From assembly GCA_031308135.1 (NCBI GenBank), contig JAHLJT010009419.1:33838540-33902539 (forward strand): a stretch of DNA of 64,000 nt, given 5' to 3'. The notes beneath the pieces were generated by a model. That model worked only from the letters and a program-made list of their open reading frames with translations. It ran no database searches and was not told where the DNA came from. How positions within the stretch are numbered: the first letter of the stretch is position 1; every line of letters starts with the position of its first letter. A program made the position numbers and the translations under genes. This document shows positions 34,096 to 46,412 of the stretch, in pieces. Origin of the DNA: Acheta domesticus. Its lineage: Eukaryota > Arthropoda > Insecta > Orthoptera > Gryllidae.

Positions 34096-35375
34096 TGTTT
34101 CAGGAGAGACAGGAGAGATACAAAACATACCTTGACAAGCCTACTGAAAATCACAAGGAAGAATACAAAAAAGCTAGAAACAAAGTAAAAACAATTATTA
34201 GAAAAGCTCACGCCGATTCATGGGAAAGATTTATTGGAAGAATACAACATGATGTATACGGGAGACAAACATTAGCCTACAAAGTAATGAAAACATTGAA
34301 TAGTAATGAAAGAGAAAATGTACAAATTAATGCAATTGAAAAGGAAAGATGGGTGAAACATTATAAAGCATTATGGTATGATGAAAAATGTGAAATAATA
34401 AAAACATACACAACTACAAATGCAGATGACCTAACGATAGATGAACTACATGGAGCACCTAACAAATGTAAAAATCGAAAAGCACCCGGTATAAATGGCA
34501 TGAACACAGAACTACTAAAATACTCTGGAATGTTATTACATCTACGCCGGCTTCATTTCTTTAATATGTGCTGGAGAAATAAACAAACTCCTAAAGAATG
34601 GCAAAAAGCAAAAGTAATCTCACTTTATAAGAAAGGTAACCGAGGAGACCCAGACAATTACAGAGGAATAAGTCTATTGGATACAACACACAAGATCTAT
34701 ATTGGATACAACACACAAGAATAATAAATGAAAGATTAAAAATAATAGCAGACCACCTTATATCAGAAGGACAAATGGGATTTCGAAAAGGCAGATCGAC
34801 TGCTGATGCCATTTTCACATTAAAAAGAATAATAGAAGAAAGACGTGAACACAACTGTGAAACATACCTAACATTCGTGGATATAGTAAAAGCTTTTGAT
34901 AATGTCAATAGAAGCCTTCTGTGGAACATAATGGAAAGAAGGGGGTATCCAAAACACTTGATAGAGGTGATAAAAGGCCTATATGAAACAACGAGCATTA
35001 AGCTGGTTATAAAAGGAAAATTGACAGAAGAGATTCCCACCAACAAAGGTGTAAGACAGGGCTGTTGCATATCACCGACACTTTTTAGTATATACAAGGA
35101 CGACATGTATAGAACATGGAAATTGAATGTAGATCGAGGGATCTATTTTAGGAAAATATTTTTTAAATTCCATTTTATATGTAGATGACAAAGTGATAAT
35201 ACAGGACACTGAAGACAAAATGCAAGTACGAATGCCTGATAGCAGACTACCAGCACTCGCAGTGGACTATAGATGCAGAGGAAGAAGAGATGTAGGAAGG
35301 CCCAGAAGGAAGTGGACACCGGAGCAGGTTCTTGAACCTAACCCTTGAAGTGCAGAAGAAGAAGAAAAAGAAGAT
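34096..35375 (+). pseudogene. Non-LTR retrotransposon reverse transcriptase, frameshifted and internally deleted
   Basis: A linker region ERQERYKTYLDKPTENHK leads into RT blocks: NRKAPGINGMNTELLKYSG, KAKVISLYKKGNRGDPDNYR, QMGFRKGRSTADAIFTLKR, FVDIVKAFDNVN (motif A Asp), NKGVRQGCCISPTLFSIY (motif B), and after a frameshift ILYVDDKVIIQDTEDKM (motif C with DD). The C-terminal stub RRDVGRPRRKW and EQVLEPNP then appears early, so the thumb region is deleted near 35230. Breaks: a duplicated block with a frameshift near 34680-34720, and one near 35150. The 3' end runs into a (gaa)n-like tail. Confidence 0.82.
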
Positions 35376-35579
35376 TCTGGTGTCAGAGGGATGAAGTCCG
35401 AATTCCGGTGAGATAAGGACGAATTCTGATAATTTCTAAAAGCTGACTTTTTTTTTTTTTTACCGAAATTGAATGACAGCATTTTTATCTACCGAGCTAT
35501 TAAACGCGAGTTGTGAAACTTGCCAGACGAAAAACCTGCCAGACGTTCCCAATCTGATAATTTCCTAGGCAGAGAAACA

Positions 35580-36620
35580 ATTATGTAAAATATTGCACAT
35601 CAGCTTCTGCGCTAATGACCCCCATTTCGACCAGGTTTTTCGTCAAATTTCCGTGATCCTTTGAGCGAATGCTGAGATGGCCCCTTGTTTTGCATCCAGA
35701 AATAAATGTAATTTTACTCTCTGTGCACGTTTTCAAGAGTACAATGGGGAATATACTCATTCAAATTTGTTTTCCATGTTCTCACGGCAGCAAGTCCATT
35801 GCCCCACAAAGGACACGGATCTTTATCGAAACTATGGTTTTCGACTTTTTCCATTAATCAAAATGTAATCTTCTTAATGGGGGAATGCAAAAATATTTAA
35901 TATTTCTTCTGGTTCGATGGATCTATGATCTACACCATAGATCTGAATAGAGCATTACTAAAAATATTAAATTACAACGCTTTCAAATTCAAAATAAGAG
36001 ATAACATTTTTAAATAATGATACTTATGTATATGTCTTTTTCACACTTCAGACTAACAAGTCCTTCCTTTAGGTCCTATTTCTTACAGACAACTCAGTCT
36101 CCCAAATATTTTAGTCCATTTAATTTTTCATAGTAGTGTCCTCAATCAATACTCCACGAATACGATATTGAATCTTTTACATGAAATGCTACAGTTAATT
36201 GCGCCACTAATTAAAGCATTCTACTAAACGTTATGTCCTCACTCTAATGTATTTCCGTTCTGACTTGATTTTCGTCCTTGTCCTCAGAACGGCAGTCTCC
36301 ATTACATCAAACATTGTCATCCTGTGATTTTCTATTCCAGTAGGCCATGTCCATACTTGTATTGTCTTGGCGCCAAATATGGACAAAATACGAATAATAC
36401 ATAATTACGACTTATTTCACTAGTTCATTTTCCTTTGCAAATAGTTTTTTTTCCTACACGGGAACGAATATTTTCTTCTCAATTCTTGACAATAAAAGGT
36501 ATTCAACTTGTATGTGAGTTACGGTAGAAATCCCAGAATTTAGGAAACCGTGCACAAAATACCCTTCTGTCCATAGTACGTCACACATGGTTTTTAATTG
36601 TTTGCGACGATAAATAAATA
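35580..36620 (+). repeat. LINE-D 3' end, diverged copy with insertions
   Basis: Contains tgacccccatttcgaccagg, tgctgagatggccccttgtt and, 0.9 kb later, tttgcgacgataaataaatag, the family's tail. The right ends of other copies define the family; this one is longer and has gaps. Confidence 0.5.
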
Positions 36621-36869
36621 GAGTTAATTTCTAAATCGCGAGTATTTTCCAGCGAATATTTTAAACTTCCACATTTATTATTTTCTCCAAATGGCGTCGT
36701 AACGACTTTAATTCTGAAACCTGAAACATTGCACCAATATTACTGGTTGTGGAAATAGAGTTACATTATTTTAGTTTTAACCCAAGAAATTGATGGTAGG
36801 ACCACAGTGATCTCTCAGATAATTCCCATCTGCGCATGCGAACTTTCTGATTCACGTTGTACGAAATGG

Positions 36870-36945
36870 TTGATTGACTGATTCGTGTTTCCGGGCGCGT
36901 CAACTACTTTGGTCATTAGTCCCGTAAGTGTAGTGCGTGTTTTTC
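36870..36945 (-). repeat. SINE-A, 3' end only
   Basis: Plus-strand ttgattgactgatt, tttccgggcgcgtcaactac and cccgtaagtgtagtgcgtgt match the 3' end of the family; the copy is 5'-truncated. Confidence 0.75.
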
Positions 36946-39783
36946 TCACTTTTTGACCTCGGTGTTTGTACGTTTACGATGTTTTGTTTATGAATGAAAA
37001 AAATGAAAATGTTGTGAAAGTTAAAATACGAAATAACTGATAGTGCCACTTTTTGGTCAGTTTATATATTCGAACCAAACGAACGCATTTTTTCTACCTT
37101 CATCGATCAGACTACCTCTCTCCCGAGATGTCCTCGGTGCCCTGATGTTACCTACATCATTTCTCGTATTTCGCACACGGGAAGGCGGCCAACATATACA
37201 TTGTGGGCCTAGGGCCTCCCCTGGGCGATCAGGTTTCAGGCTCAGATTTGTCCATTGTCCTAATTCTTTTTGAACTTCGTTTTCGGTTAAATATTGATTA
37301 TAAATTAATAAATGCGGCCACTGCCAAATTCAATTTACGTTACTCAGGAATTTAATGAAGAGATTAGAGAGTTTTCGCATGTCATAGCGGACCGCACTAT
37401 CGATGCACTGCGCATGCGCAGTTCGAATTTCGCGTCACTTTTGTGCATCTGGGAAGAACGCTGTCCACTATGGCGTGCAAAACTCTCTATTAATAAATCA
37501 GATTTAAAACATCGATGGTTTTCGGTCGACATTATTGACATTGATGTTTGGTAATATCGATGTTTTGTTATCGATGTCGCATCACTACTACGTGCGTCCA
37601 CCGAGTCGTACATAGTCGTACATTGATGATTTTCGGTCGATGTATTAACATAGATTTTTAATTTTAAGCATTGATGCTTGGTAATATAGATGTTCTGTTA
37701 TCAATATCGCATCTCTACTACATGCGTCCACTGAGTCGCACGGGAAGTTCTGCAGCTGACGTCACAATCTCTCGAATGAACCGCGAATCAATTCTTTCAG
37801 AGGCCTGTTCATTACACAGAGTACTTACACAGTACTGTAGTAATGTGTAACACAGTACTTACGTGGTAGAAACTCCGGACACATTTTATTAACAATGGCT
37901 TCTAGTGGGAGAATACTTTTTAAAATGAGAACTTTTTGAATAATGTGTGGGCGCATTAGTTTAATGCATGGTGATTTTGAACAATACATTTTTGGTGATA
38001 GTACTTGAAAAACTTCGATCGAATGAAGAAAAATAGTATTGTCTTAATTTATATGTTGTTCGCTATTAGAGAACATAGTGTAAGTCTCTAAATAAGCTCT
38101 GTGCTCCAAAACCATAGACGTTGACAACTTTGTAAAAAAATTCTATGTTCATTATCAATAATCACAAATGTTTGCGTGGGATTACGATATTTGATAAGAT
38201 GTGTCGTAATAAGATGAGAAAATTATAGTTCTGGCCTTCCAGGAATACAAAGCCTTGAGCTGCCCACTGACCAGGACGATCCTGATCGTCAGGAACGATC
38301 TTAATATTCGCGGACGATCTTAATCCTTGTCAACGAACTGAATATTCACGAATTATCTTAATCCTTAAACCCAATCTTAATCCCTTTAATCGCAGTCATA
38401 GAAAATGAGTAGCAAATTTGAGCGGTAGTATTTCATTCTGAACCCCTAAAAGAGCTCTGAATGTATATCGACCAGGCTTACGTTCTTGGATTGTTTAACG
38501 GAGTTCTTTTTTAAACATTGCGCTGTTTACGACCTTCCTCCCCTCCGTGGAGCGGTCTCGCAGAGTCTATTGAAAGGGGGCAGCCATTTGCTCGAGCAGC
38601 GACGTTCGGTTAGGCGCGGCGCGGCTCGGTCATCTTGACATGACATTCGAATGAAAACATAAACACATCAAGCGGTGAAGGCGGGGAGGCCATGGGGAAG
38701 CTGTAAGACAAGATGGCGTTAATCCGGCGAAAACAAACAGCGGGCGCGTCGGGGGTGGCGGGCGTGACGCGGGCTGTGGGAGGCGCCCAGGCGTGTGGCG
38801 GGGAGGGGAGGGGAACGGCAGGATGGAGAAAGAATGCAACCAGCAGCGACCGTTTTGAGATGGGCGACGAGAGAAGCTCCGTGCAGCTCATTGTATTGTC
38901 AAGGGTTTGGTGCAGGGAGAAATTTCATAACACTCTGCAACGATCACGTAGTCTAGTATTGGAAAGGTTATTGTCACGCTAAATACAGGTAGTATCCGTC
39001 TTATGAGGTAGATTGGGCCTCACCAATTCGAATTCCATTAAGTCGAGAATAGGTATAGTATGATGCTATTCGTCGAGAACAATGAGATATGTTTGAAGTG
39101 AGATTCATTTTTACAAGTAACTACAACTACTTACAAGTAACTACATCACTCTAATAAGGAATAAATAATGAATTAATATTTTATTACCACAATGTAGTAC
39201 CCAATGTAGTACTTCAATACTTCATTAACACTTAACACATAAAATGCTAATGGTTTACAGTAGTTTTCGGCATATTGAAGGTTGTAACTTTATTCCAATG
39301 AATAGAATTGGACGTTCAATGAGAACTATTGGGAAGATTTTGTCGATCTTCTAGGAAGATCACCAGTTTCTTGGTGAGATGGTGAATCGACAGCTTGGTT
39401 AGCGAGTGCAATGGATTCACTCTTGTCTGCAACAATTTTTAGAGAGTTGTAAAATGTCTTCGGTTAGAATTTTGTTGAAATGAACCAGTTCATGCTACAA
39501 TCTCCGAATTATCGTAAGTTGACTCGCTCTGGCGGATCCAGATGGGGAGGGGGGGGGGCATGGGGAAAATGGCCTCTCCCCAAAACGACTAAAGTTTTCG
39601 TTTACTGTTCGTTACTAGGTAAAATTGATTTAAATAGTCATTTACGCTCGAATTATGTAATTGTTTAAATAATAATTTTGTATAGGATCATATCTACAGT
39701 GCATAAATAATATGCAATATAATAACAAATATGTTTATTATTTGACAAAAATCCCTCAAAATGATGGGCTGGATCCGGCCTTG
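36946..39783. other. Intergenic; tandem duplication and a CpG-rich patch
   Basis: A block of about 115 bp (ggtaatatcgatgttttgtt, atgtcgcatcactactac) is repeated at 37520-37620 and 37650-37745 and echoed at 45070-45110. A CpG-rich patch lies at 38550-38830. No gene recognised. Confidence 0.45.
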
Positions 39784-40003
39784 ACCTCTCGTAAGTCAGT
39801 CGACCTCTCTCGTAAGTTAGTCGACCTCTCTCGTAAGTTAGTCGACCTCTCTCGTAAGTTAGTCGACCTCTCTCGTAAGTTAGTCGACCTCTCTCGTAAG
39901 TTAGTCGACCTCTCTCGTAAGTTAGTCGACCTCTCTCGTAAGTTAGTCGACCTCTCTCGTAAGTTAGTCGACCTCTCTCGTAAGTTAGTCGACCTCTCGT
40001 AAG
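39784..40003. repeat. 21-bp minisatellite, about 10 copies
   Basis: Unit ctctctcgtaagttagtcga plus c, nearly perfect. Because 21 is a multiple of three it makes an open frame of LSRKLVD repeats, which is a by-product. Confidence 0.95.
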
Positions 40004-40009
40004 CCGACC

Positions 40010-40395
40010 GGCCGATGTGACTCAGGGCATCAACTGATGTAACTGCAGTGCTTTTTGACCGGGAGGTTATTGTATATTTTAAGTCCCCACGGTGACAGGA
40101 ATTTTGACACTAGCTAGACAGCTAGGTCGAATTCAACCGCTAACTGGAGAATTCTACGGACCGGCAGCTCTGATCGGTTGTTTTCTGTGATTTCTCAGAT
40201 CAACGCCTGGTGAATGCCGGATGCATTTAGGCAGTGTCTTGATATCGAGATGAAAAAAACAAAACTGCAAGCGACGTGTACGTCGGCGCCGGATCTCACC
40301 ATCCCGCGGGGGAAGAACATCGCAATCTCCCGGAATAAAAACATGCCCTACACGTACAGGAATAACGCCCGTAGATGTTATGCGCCTCAAAACAC
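40010..40395 (+). repeat. SINE-A copy with central deletion
   Basis: A head-like stretch (gtgactcagggcatcaactg), then ctctgatcggttgttttctg, a jump to gtcggcgccggatctcacca and an end at atgcgcctcaaaacacga. It abuts the 21-bp minisatellite. Confidence 0.7.
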
Positions 40396-40489
40396 GAAAT
40401 AATCAGTCGTGAGCTCTCATAAGTCGGTGAGTGCCGTACTGTCTGAGTGTGAGAGAAAATGCACTGCATACATTTAAAAAAAAATATTT

Positions 40490-40890
40490 AATACGCCTGT
40501 AACAAGTAATGTACTTCAGCTTCCGGGTCAATGACCCCCATCTCGATCAGGTTTTGTCCAGTTTCCCTGATCCATTGAGCAAATGCTGAGATGGCCCCTT
40601 GTTTTGCTTCTGGACGTAAATGTAGCTTCACTGTGCGTACGTTTTGTTGAGCACTCCTTTTGCTTATAGTTGATATACCGTTGAAATTGATTTTCTATAA
40701 CTCGGGAAAAAACATTTATCAAATATTTTTATTTTTCTAAAATAATTATTTTCTAAATTAATATTTTCGTTGGTTTTTTTATTCTGGCCCTCAAGAAAAT
40801 GTGCGCAGATAAATTTCTTTCCCCACACGTCATATACAGTTTTTACTGTTTTTTGACAAATAAATAAATAAATAAATAAAATAAATAAAC
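40490..40890 (+). mobile_element. LINE-D 3' UTR with (AAAT)n tail
   Basis: Cttcagcttccgggtcaatg, tgctgagatggccccttgtt and cgtcatatacagtttttact, then a tail of aaataaataaat at 40857-40888. The minus-strand copy at 60124-60785 carries RT C-terminal coding next to the same sequence, which identifies it as LINE 3' end. Confidence 0.7.
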
Positions 40891-42370
40891 AAATGCAGAT
40901 ATATACAGAGGTTCTAATTTCGCCTGTTTTTTTGTAGAAAATTTTTAATTATTATTAAACAGAGTAGGTAGCACATACTATTATTAAAGTTCGAAATACC
41001 CCTAATACTGAATTTCACCATTCCATTTACCCGGGGTAAAATGAGTTTATGTTCACGAGACAGACTTCATTTGCCCATAAACTCTACTTTCGCTTTAGGA
41101 TCTTTCCAGCTGATGCAATACTCTAATAAACCAAATCCAATAGTCATTAGTGAACTATTTAAAGCAATAAAAACGAAATGGAAAAAAACATTTGGAGCTG
41201 TAATAGTTCTTCGAAATGCAACAAAGTATTCGGAATGGAAAAATATTTAGACAACTGTCAATAAAAAAGATTTGCCATCCGCCATAACGTAGCTGCTCCG
41301 AGCTTCCACGCAGCGAACACTGGGGCGGCAGCCGTCAACGAGCATTTGCGAACGGCTCCTCGACAGATTTACGTCGCTCCGGCGCCGCGTCGCACGCGAA
41401 AGAAAAAGGCCGCGTGGAGGAAGAGCTTGAAATATTTATAGTACATATTTCAAACCTTTAAACAAAGAAACAATTTGTTTTATATCACAGTGTCTACATT
41501 GTAGTGACTCCGTGAAAAAGGATTTAAACGCTTTTGCCTTCAATATACGCCAAAATATCTCTTTAAAATAAATATTAATAGTTACTTAAAAATTTGTTAG
41601 TGAATCTTTAAACTGTTCCAAGGGATGGATGGAACGGAAAAATATTCCGTGAAGGTATTACCTTCACAAAAACTGTGGTTGAAACTATTGATGTGATAAC
41701 TTGCGAATGTCGGCGGGAAGAACACTGTGAAGAATACATGAAACATTATTATGTAATGTAAGTGATACCAACAATAAATCTAAGTTCTTCTCTCTTACTG
41801 ATATTACTTATTTGCAATTCAGACGCCGTTACTTTCCGCCCACATACTATTCACAGAATAGTAATATTTTTTTAATATTGGCATTGCTTCCTTAATATAT
41901 TACATACGCGTACATTTGTTATAAATCAATATGCAAAAATTAAGTTACTTCGAACAATCTTCATGGAAAAATATTCGTAAGGATGAAAATAATAAACTTG
42001 TTTTGTAATAAATATAATGAAGATCTCAATGTAAATGACAAAGTAGAACCAATTTACGAAAGTGAAATAAATGAGAGCCTCAATATTTTTATCTGCCAAT
42101 TTAATGAATAATATATCATAAATATAAATGTGGCATTTCTTAATGTGGTGTCTGCGGCGGGCAATATAACTCTTCCAACACTTCGGAGAGGCATGAATAC
42201 CTTATAGAAAGAAGTCATTTGATTTCAACTGACATTATTGCATCGGGTTTTTATTTCTTTAGGGTAAATGCTGGCCTCCTATAGCCTCTTTCAGCGGTTT
42301 GAATATACGAAAATAATCCAGGCCAATGGGATAGATCCGACGAACTGGTGGATGAGTTAGTTATTCAAAT
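40891..42370. other. No feature recognised
   Basis: AT-rich except for a GC- and CpG-rich patch at 41280-41420. No coding signature. Confidence 0.4.
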
Positions 42371-43075
42371 TTCATGATTGATTGTTAGTGATTACGGGCG
42401 CGTCAACAGTTAAGGTCATTATTCTCGTAAGTGTAGTGCATGCAGAGGCGTATCTACGGTATGGCAGGCATGGCACGTGCCATGGGCGCCACTCACTACG
42501 GGCGCTATTTACAGTATACCCGTTAAAACAAATAACAACAACCTTAATTTCAAGCATCCCCGCACGGGCGCAAATTCTATGCTTGCCATGGGCGCCTGAA
42601 TACCTAGATACGCTTCTGAGTGCATGTTTTCCCCTCAGGAGATGGCGGTGATCTTCCCCTGCTGGATTTCGAGATCCGGCGTCGACCTACCGTCGGCTAG
42701 CGGGGTTTTCCCCTACCAGATATCTCCCACCAGCAGTCCACCGCTCCCGACCGGACGTCCGGCATGTGTAGTGCATGTTAGTGTAAGTGTATGTAAGTAA
42801 GGGGTGAAGATAGGACAAGGAAGAGGAAGGAAAGATAGCGCGCGGTCCGTGGGCCGCTTGTTAGGGTACTGCTCCGGCATTCGTCTGGTATTGATCGGAG
42901 AAACCACGGAAAACTACCGATCAGAGCAGCCGGCCACTAGAATTATCTTCCATACAGCGACTGAATTCAGTCCTGTTAACAAGCTAATGTCGACAATTCT
43001 GTCATCGTCGGAATTGAACCTAGGACCTCCCTGTCAGAGGCACTGCAGTGACATGAGTTGTTGCTCTGACATTCC
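42371..43075 (-). repeat. SINE-A, full length, split by a hAT-like MITE
   Basis: Minus strand: the tRNA-like head near 43070-43000 has the B box ggttcaattcc; the body has ctctgatcggtagttttccg and gggaagatcaccgcc-type blocks; the tail is at 42372. The plus-strand sequence gtgtagtgcatg is interrupted at 42443 by the MITE. Confidence 0.8.
42443..42618 (+). mobile_element. hAT-like MITE, 176 bp (copy 3), with perfect 8-bp target duplication
   Basis: TIRs cagaggcgtatcta and tagatacgcttctg. Agtgcatg occurs at 42435-42442 and 42619-42626. The 8-bp duplication and CAG...CTG ends assign it to the hAT class. It is inside a SINE-A copy, whose sequence is continuous once it is removed. Confidence 0.9.
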
Positions 43076-43272
43076 TCTCCCGTTTCAAATTTAATAAATT
43101 GGATTGTGAAAACAGATGAAGGCAATATGAACTCGGATATTCAAATGAAGAAGCCAAAACATTGAAGTCAAACGTCTTCGTGTTTTATTATCGATTGAAG
43201 CGCGAAGATGATTCATAACCAGAACATTTTAGGTGCATTTAGGTAGTTTCATAATCACTTTTTGTTAAGATA

Positions 43273-45006
43273 CAGTAGTCCCTCAACATTCGCGAGAGTT
43301 AGGTTCCCAAAAAACATCGCGAATGTTAACCTTCTGGCGGGCGCGCGGCAGCACTCCGTGCTGCCATGGTGCTTTTATTATTCTAAAATGGAGTACGGCT
43401 GTTTGATATGTCAGAGGGCTTCAGTATTCTCATTTCGCAAGAACGGAACGCGAAAACGAAACGCGAAAATCTCCGTTCCGTTGCCTTCTCCCTATCAGTC
43501 GTAAATAAGATTAGAAAATAAAAAAAATGTTGACTGCAGCACTCCGTGCTCTACCGCGCCCACTCATGTATTTTTAGCATTCCAAACGAACATTTTACTT
43601 ATTCAGATTGCTCGTTTATAAGTATTTTCGATCACTGTACGCAAAATCAAAGATCGAGATCGCAGAATCAAAGATGTCGAAAGCTGTTTTTTGTGGAATT
43701 TTTCCTTTTACTATTGTAGTCTTATTTTTGTTTTTCTTTGCTGAAGGGCTGAAACAGACGAAGAAATCAGGCACCTTCTTGAATTATTCATCAAAACAAA
43801 TTGATGCTTTTCCAAAATTTAAGAGCAGTAACTGTTTCATTTAATTAATTTGTCTATTTAATAACAATTTTCTAGTTAATTTTTTCTTTGTTATATTTTG
43901 TTTTGTAAGGTTTTCTGAAAGAGCGTTTTTTTATTATTCTATATCTAAAATAGCCATATTTCTGTGATTTATAAACTGTATTAACATTAAAAATGTAATG
44001 AATAGTTGTGAGTTTTTATACTTCCTTCTTCAACTAAATAATCGAAGTTTTGGGGGTGCAAAAGACTGTTTTCTCGAGGCAGCATTGAGTGCTCATACGC
44101 GCCCGCTTATGTGACTCAAATAGGCGCGCCCGCCGGAAGGTTAAATCCAAGAATGTTGAGTCTATCTTTTAATGCAGAAAGGTGAGCTAGGCTCGAATAT
44201 CGAAAAACTGTTTAAGAAAAAAAATCTGACAATAATTTACAGAAGAACAGAGTAAGCGCTATTATAAACAGAATTTACAATTAACTTACAAAAATGAAGA
44301 AATAAAATTTTGAACTTTGAAACTTTTTTCAAAGAAATTTGAAACTTATTTCAAAGTTCAAAGAGATTGGATATAGGATTTGGTAATTTCTTTGTTTCAT
44401 CACATTCCTTATTGTTCTAATATCTAAATATGGAAGAGTTTCTGTTTCTATTCTCTCTTAAATTTCGAAGTTATTTCCATGTTCGGATCACATTCGAATG
44501 CCAGTTCCATCAGAGCTTGTTGATGTAGAACACCATTAACAGTTCTGACATTGACGCAGTTTCGCTTCCCTTACTTTATTATTACCATCGAGGTGGTTTT
44601 CTTCACTGATGATTTCCCGAAGCTCCTGTACAATTAGCTCATTATAATGAGAGTTGTACAGATCCTGAATGGCTTTCCTGTTCTTTTGACCAAACCCTTA
44701 CCTCCCATTCGACACAACTGAATTTAATTATTTTACAATTGTATTATTCAATAAATGTGAGTTGACATTTCATCTTAAACATTTTTGCAGAACGTGAAAC
44801 TTGAGAGTTCCGACATCTGCCGAGTTCGTTTCCCAAATGACACTGATAAAGAAAACGAAAAGTGCATGCTTTCAAAAAAATGTAGTACGATCAAAAAAAG
44901 CACTTGCGAATATTGAAGTCGCAAATGTTAAAACCGGTAACATTTCTCTAATCGCGAATGCTCGGAACTCGCAAACAGCGATTTCGCGGATGTCGAGGGA
45001 TTACTG
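43273..45006. mobile_element. pogo/Tigger-like element with TA target duplication
   Basis: Left end cagtagtccctcaacattcg; right end tgtcgagggattactg; TA at 43271-43272 and 45007-45008. Without the nested 815 bp it is about 0.9 kb. On the minus strand, 44700-44480 has coding-like pieces (QDLYNSHYNELIVQELREII, NGVLHQQALMELAFECDP) in shifted frames that I cannot name. Confidence 0.7.
43330..44140. mobile_element. piggyBac-like non-autonomous element nested in the pogo-like element
   Basis: Flanked by TTAA at 43326-43329 and 44141-44144. TIRs ccttctggcgggcgcgc and gcgcgcccgccggaagg. Subterminal gcagcactccgtgct occurs at 43348 and 43534 with a relative near 44085. It is 811 bp long, with no transposase. 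Confidence 0.85.
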
Positions 45007-45139
45007 TATTTTGCTTTTTGCTGCTGATGTTTGGGTGTCTGGTCCGTTCGTTGGCCGACTATACGGCCATTGGTAACATCGACATTTTGTTATCGATGTC
45101 ACATCACGAACTGGCACCACCAATAGAATTCCGTACCGG

Positions 45140-45455
45140 TAGCCATTGCCAGGCGTCGAGAAGGACCCTAACAAAGGCCCACAGACAGCGCGCGATTTTT
45201 CTTTCGTCTTCCTTACACACTTACACTTACATTCACTACTCTATCACATAGGCCAAGAGACCGGTCGGGAGCTTAGGGCTTGTCCCAGACGAAGCGGTGA
45301 CCCGCTAGTGGGAAATAGCCCCATCTAGTTAAAACTTGTTAGCCGACGGTAGGTCGTCGCCGGATCTCTCCATCCAGCGGGGGAAGATCATCGCCACCTC
45401 ACGAGGAAAACGCATGCCCTACAGTTACGGGACTAATGACCTTATTAGTTGAACA
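45140..45455 (+). repeat. SINE-A copy
   Basis: Cccacagacagcgcgcgatt, gaccggtcgggagcttaggg, gccgacggtaggtcgtcgcc and tgaccttattagttgaacat; 5'-truncated relative to 15430-16010. Confidence 0.75.
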
Positions 45456-45617
45456 TCTGCATAAGAAATGAGAGAGTATAATTGCATAAACTTCCTGCCG
45501 TTGCAATGCTCGGCTTGCACGGCACTCAACACCACAGTCATCATCATTATCATCGGCGCTTTGTTTTATAAATTGGACAGTTATGGGAAAAAAAAAGATT
45601 GTTCGCTCGTGTCTTTT

Positions 45618-46412
45618 AGAGTCCCTAGATACAGAGAGTAGCGCATTCCATTGTTCCTCCAATCCCGCCATTTTATATCCAGTTGTCAGGAAAATTAGAA
45701 CTGTATGGTAGTCTGGGTGTTGAGAACCATGAATCTCTCTCAAACTAATATTAATATTCTTAAAAATCTGCATTACGTCACCAATTATTATCACTTCTGT
45801 TCAACTTCTGAATTGTGCTTATTTATTTACTTATTTATTTATTTACGTCAAAAACAGTTAAAAACTGTGTGTGACGAGCTATGGGGAGAAGTGAATTTTG
45901 TGCACGTTTTCATAATTCTGTGATCTCTATCGTAAACCATATTCTAGTCGAATTTTGAATACAAAAAAGAGTTTTTTTTTCGAGTTTTGTTGACAAAAAT
46001 TCGCTCCTATATAATAAAATGTATTTTCAAAGCTAAATTAGCTATTAATTCCTGCCCTGAACCCTCATGTTCTTCATGAAAGAATAATACTTTTTGCCGC
46101 GACAATATGGAAAACGATAATTTGAATAACTATATTTCCCACTGAAATTCAGAAGACGTGCACAAAGAATGAAGTTACATTTATGTCCAGAAGCAAAACA
46201 AGGGACCATCTCAGCATTTACTCAAGGATCGGGGAAACTGGACGAAAAACCTGATCGAGATGGGTGCCATCGACCCAGAAACTGTGGTACAATACTTGTT
46301 ACAGGTTCTTTAGAATTATACAGTCCAAATGATAAATAATTACATTAACTATCATTGATGGGGCTATCGGGTGAGAGGATATTAAATGGCGGTGGTTGCG
46401 CTACTCTCTGTA
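45618..46412 (+). mobile_element. Family-E MITE (copy 1) interrupted by LINE-D
   Basis: Left TIR agagtccctagatacagaga followed by gtagcgc; the right end gcgctactctctgt is cut short at 46412. Shared interior: cccgccattttatatccagt and gttgtcaggaaaatta. LINE-D occupies about 45825-46315. Confidence 0.65.
45825..46315 (-). mobile_element. LINE-D 3' UTR inserted in family-E element
   Basis: On the plus strand, ttatttacttatttatttat (complement of the tail), then ccagaagcaaaacaaggga and gaaactggacgaaaaacctg. Opposite orientation to 40490-40890. Confidence 0.65.

Noticed and set aside
39712..40002. Protein with LSRKLVD heptad repeats
   Set aside because: A 21-bp minisatellite automatically gives an open heptad frame; there is no start context, domain or splice support.
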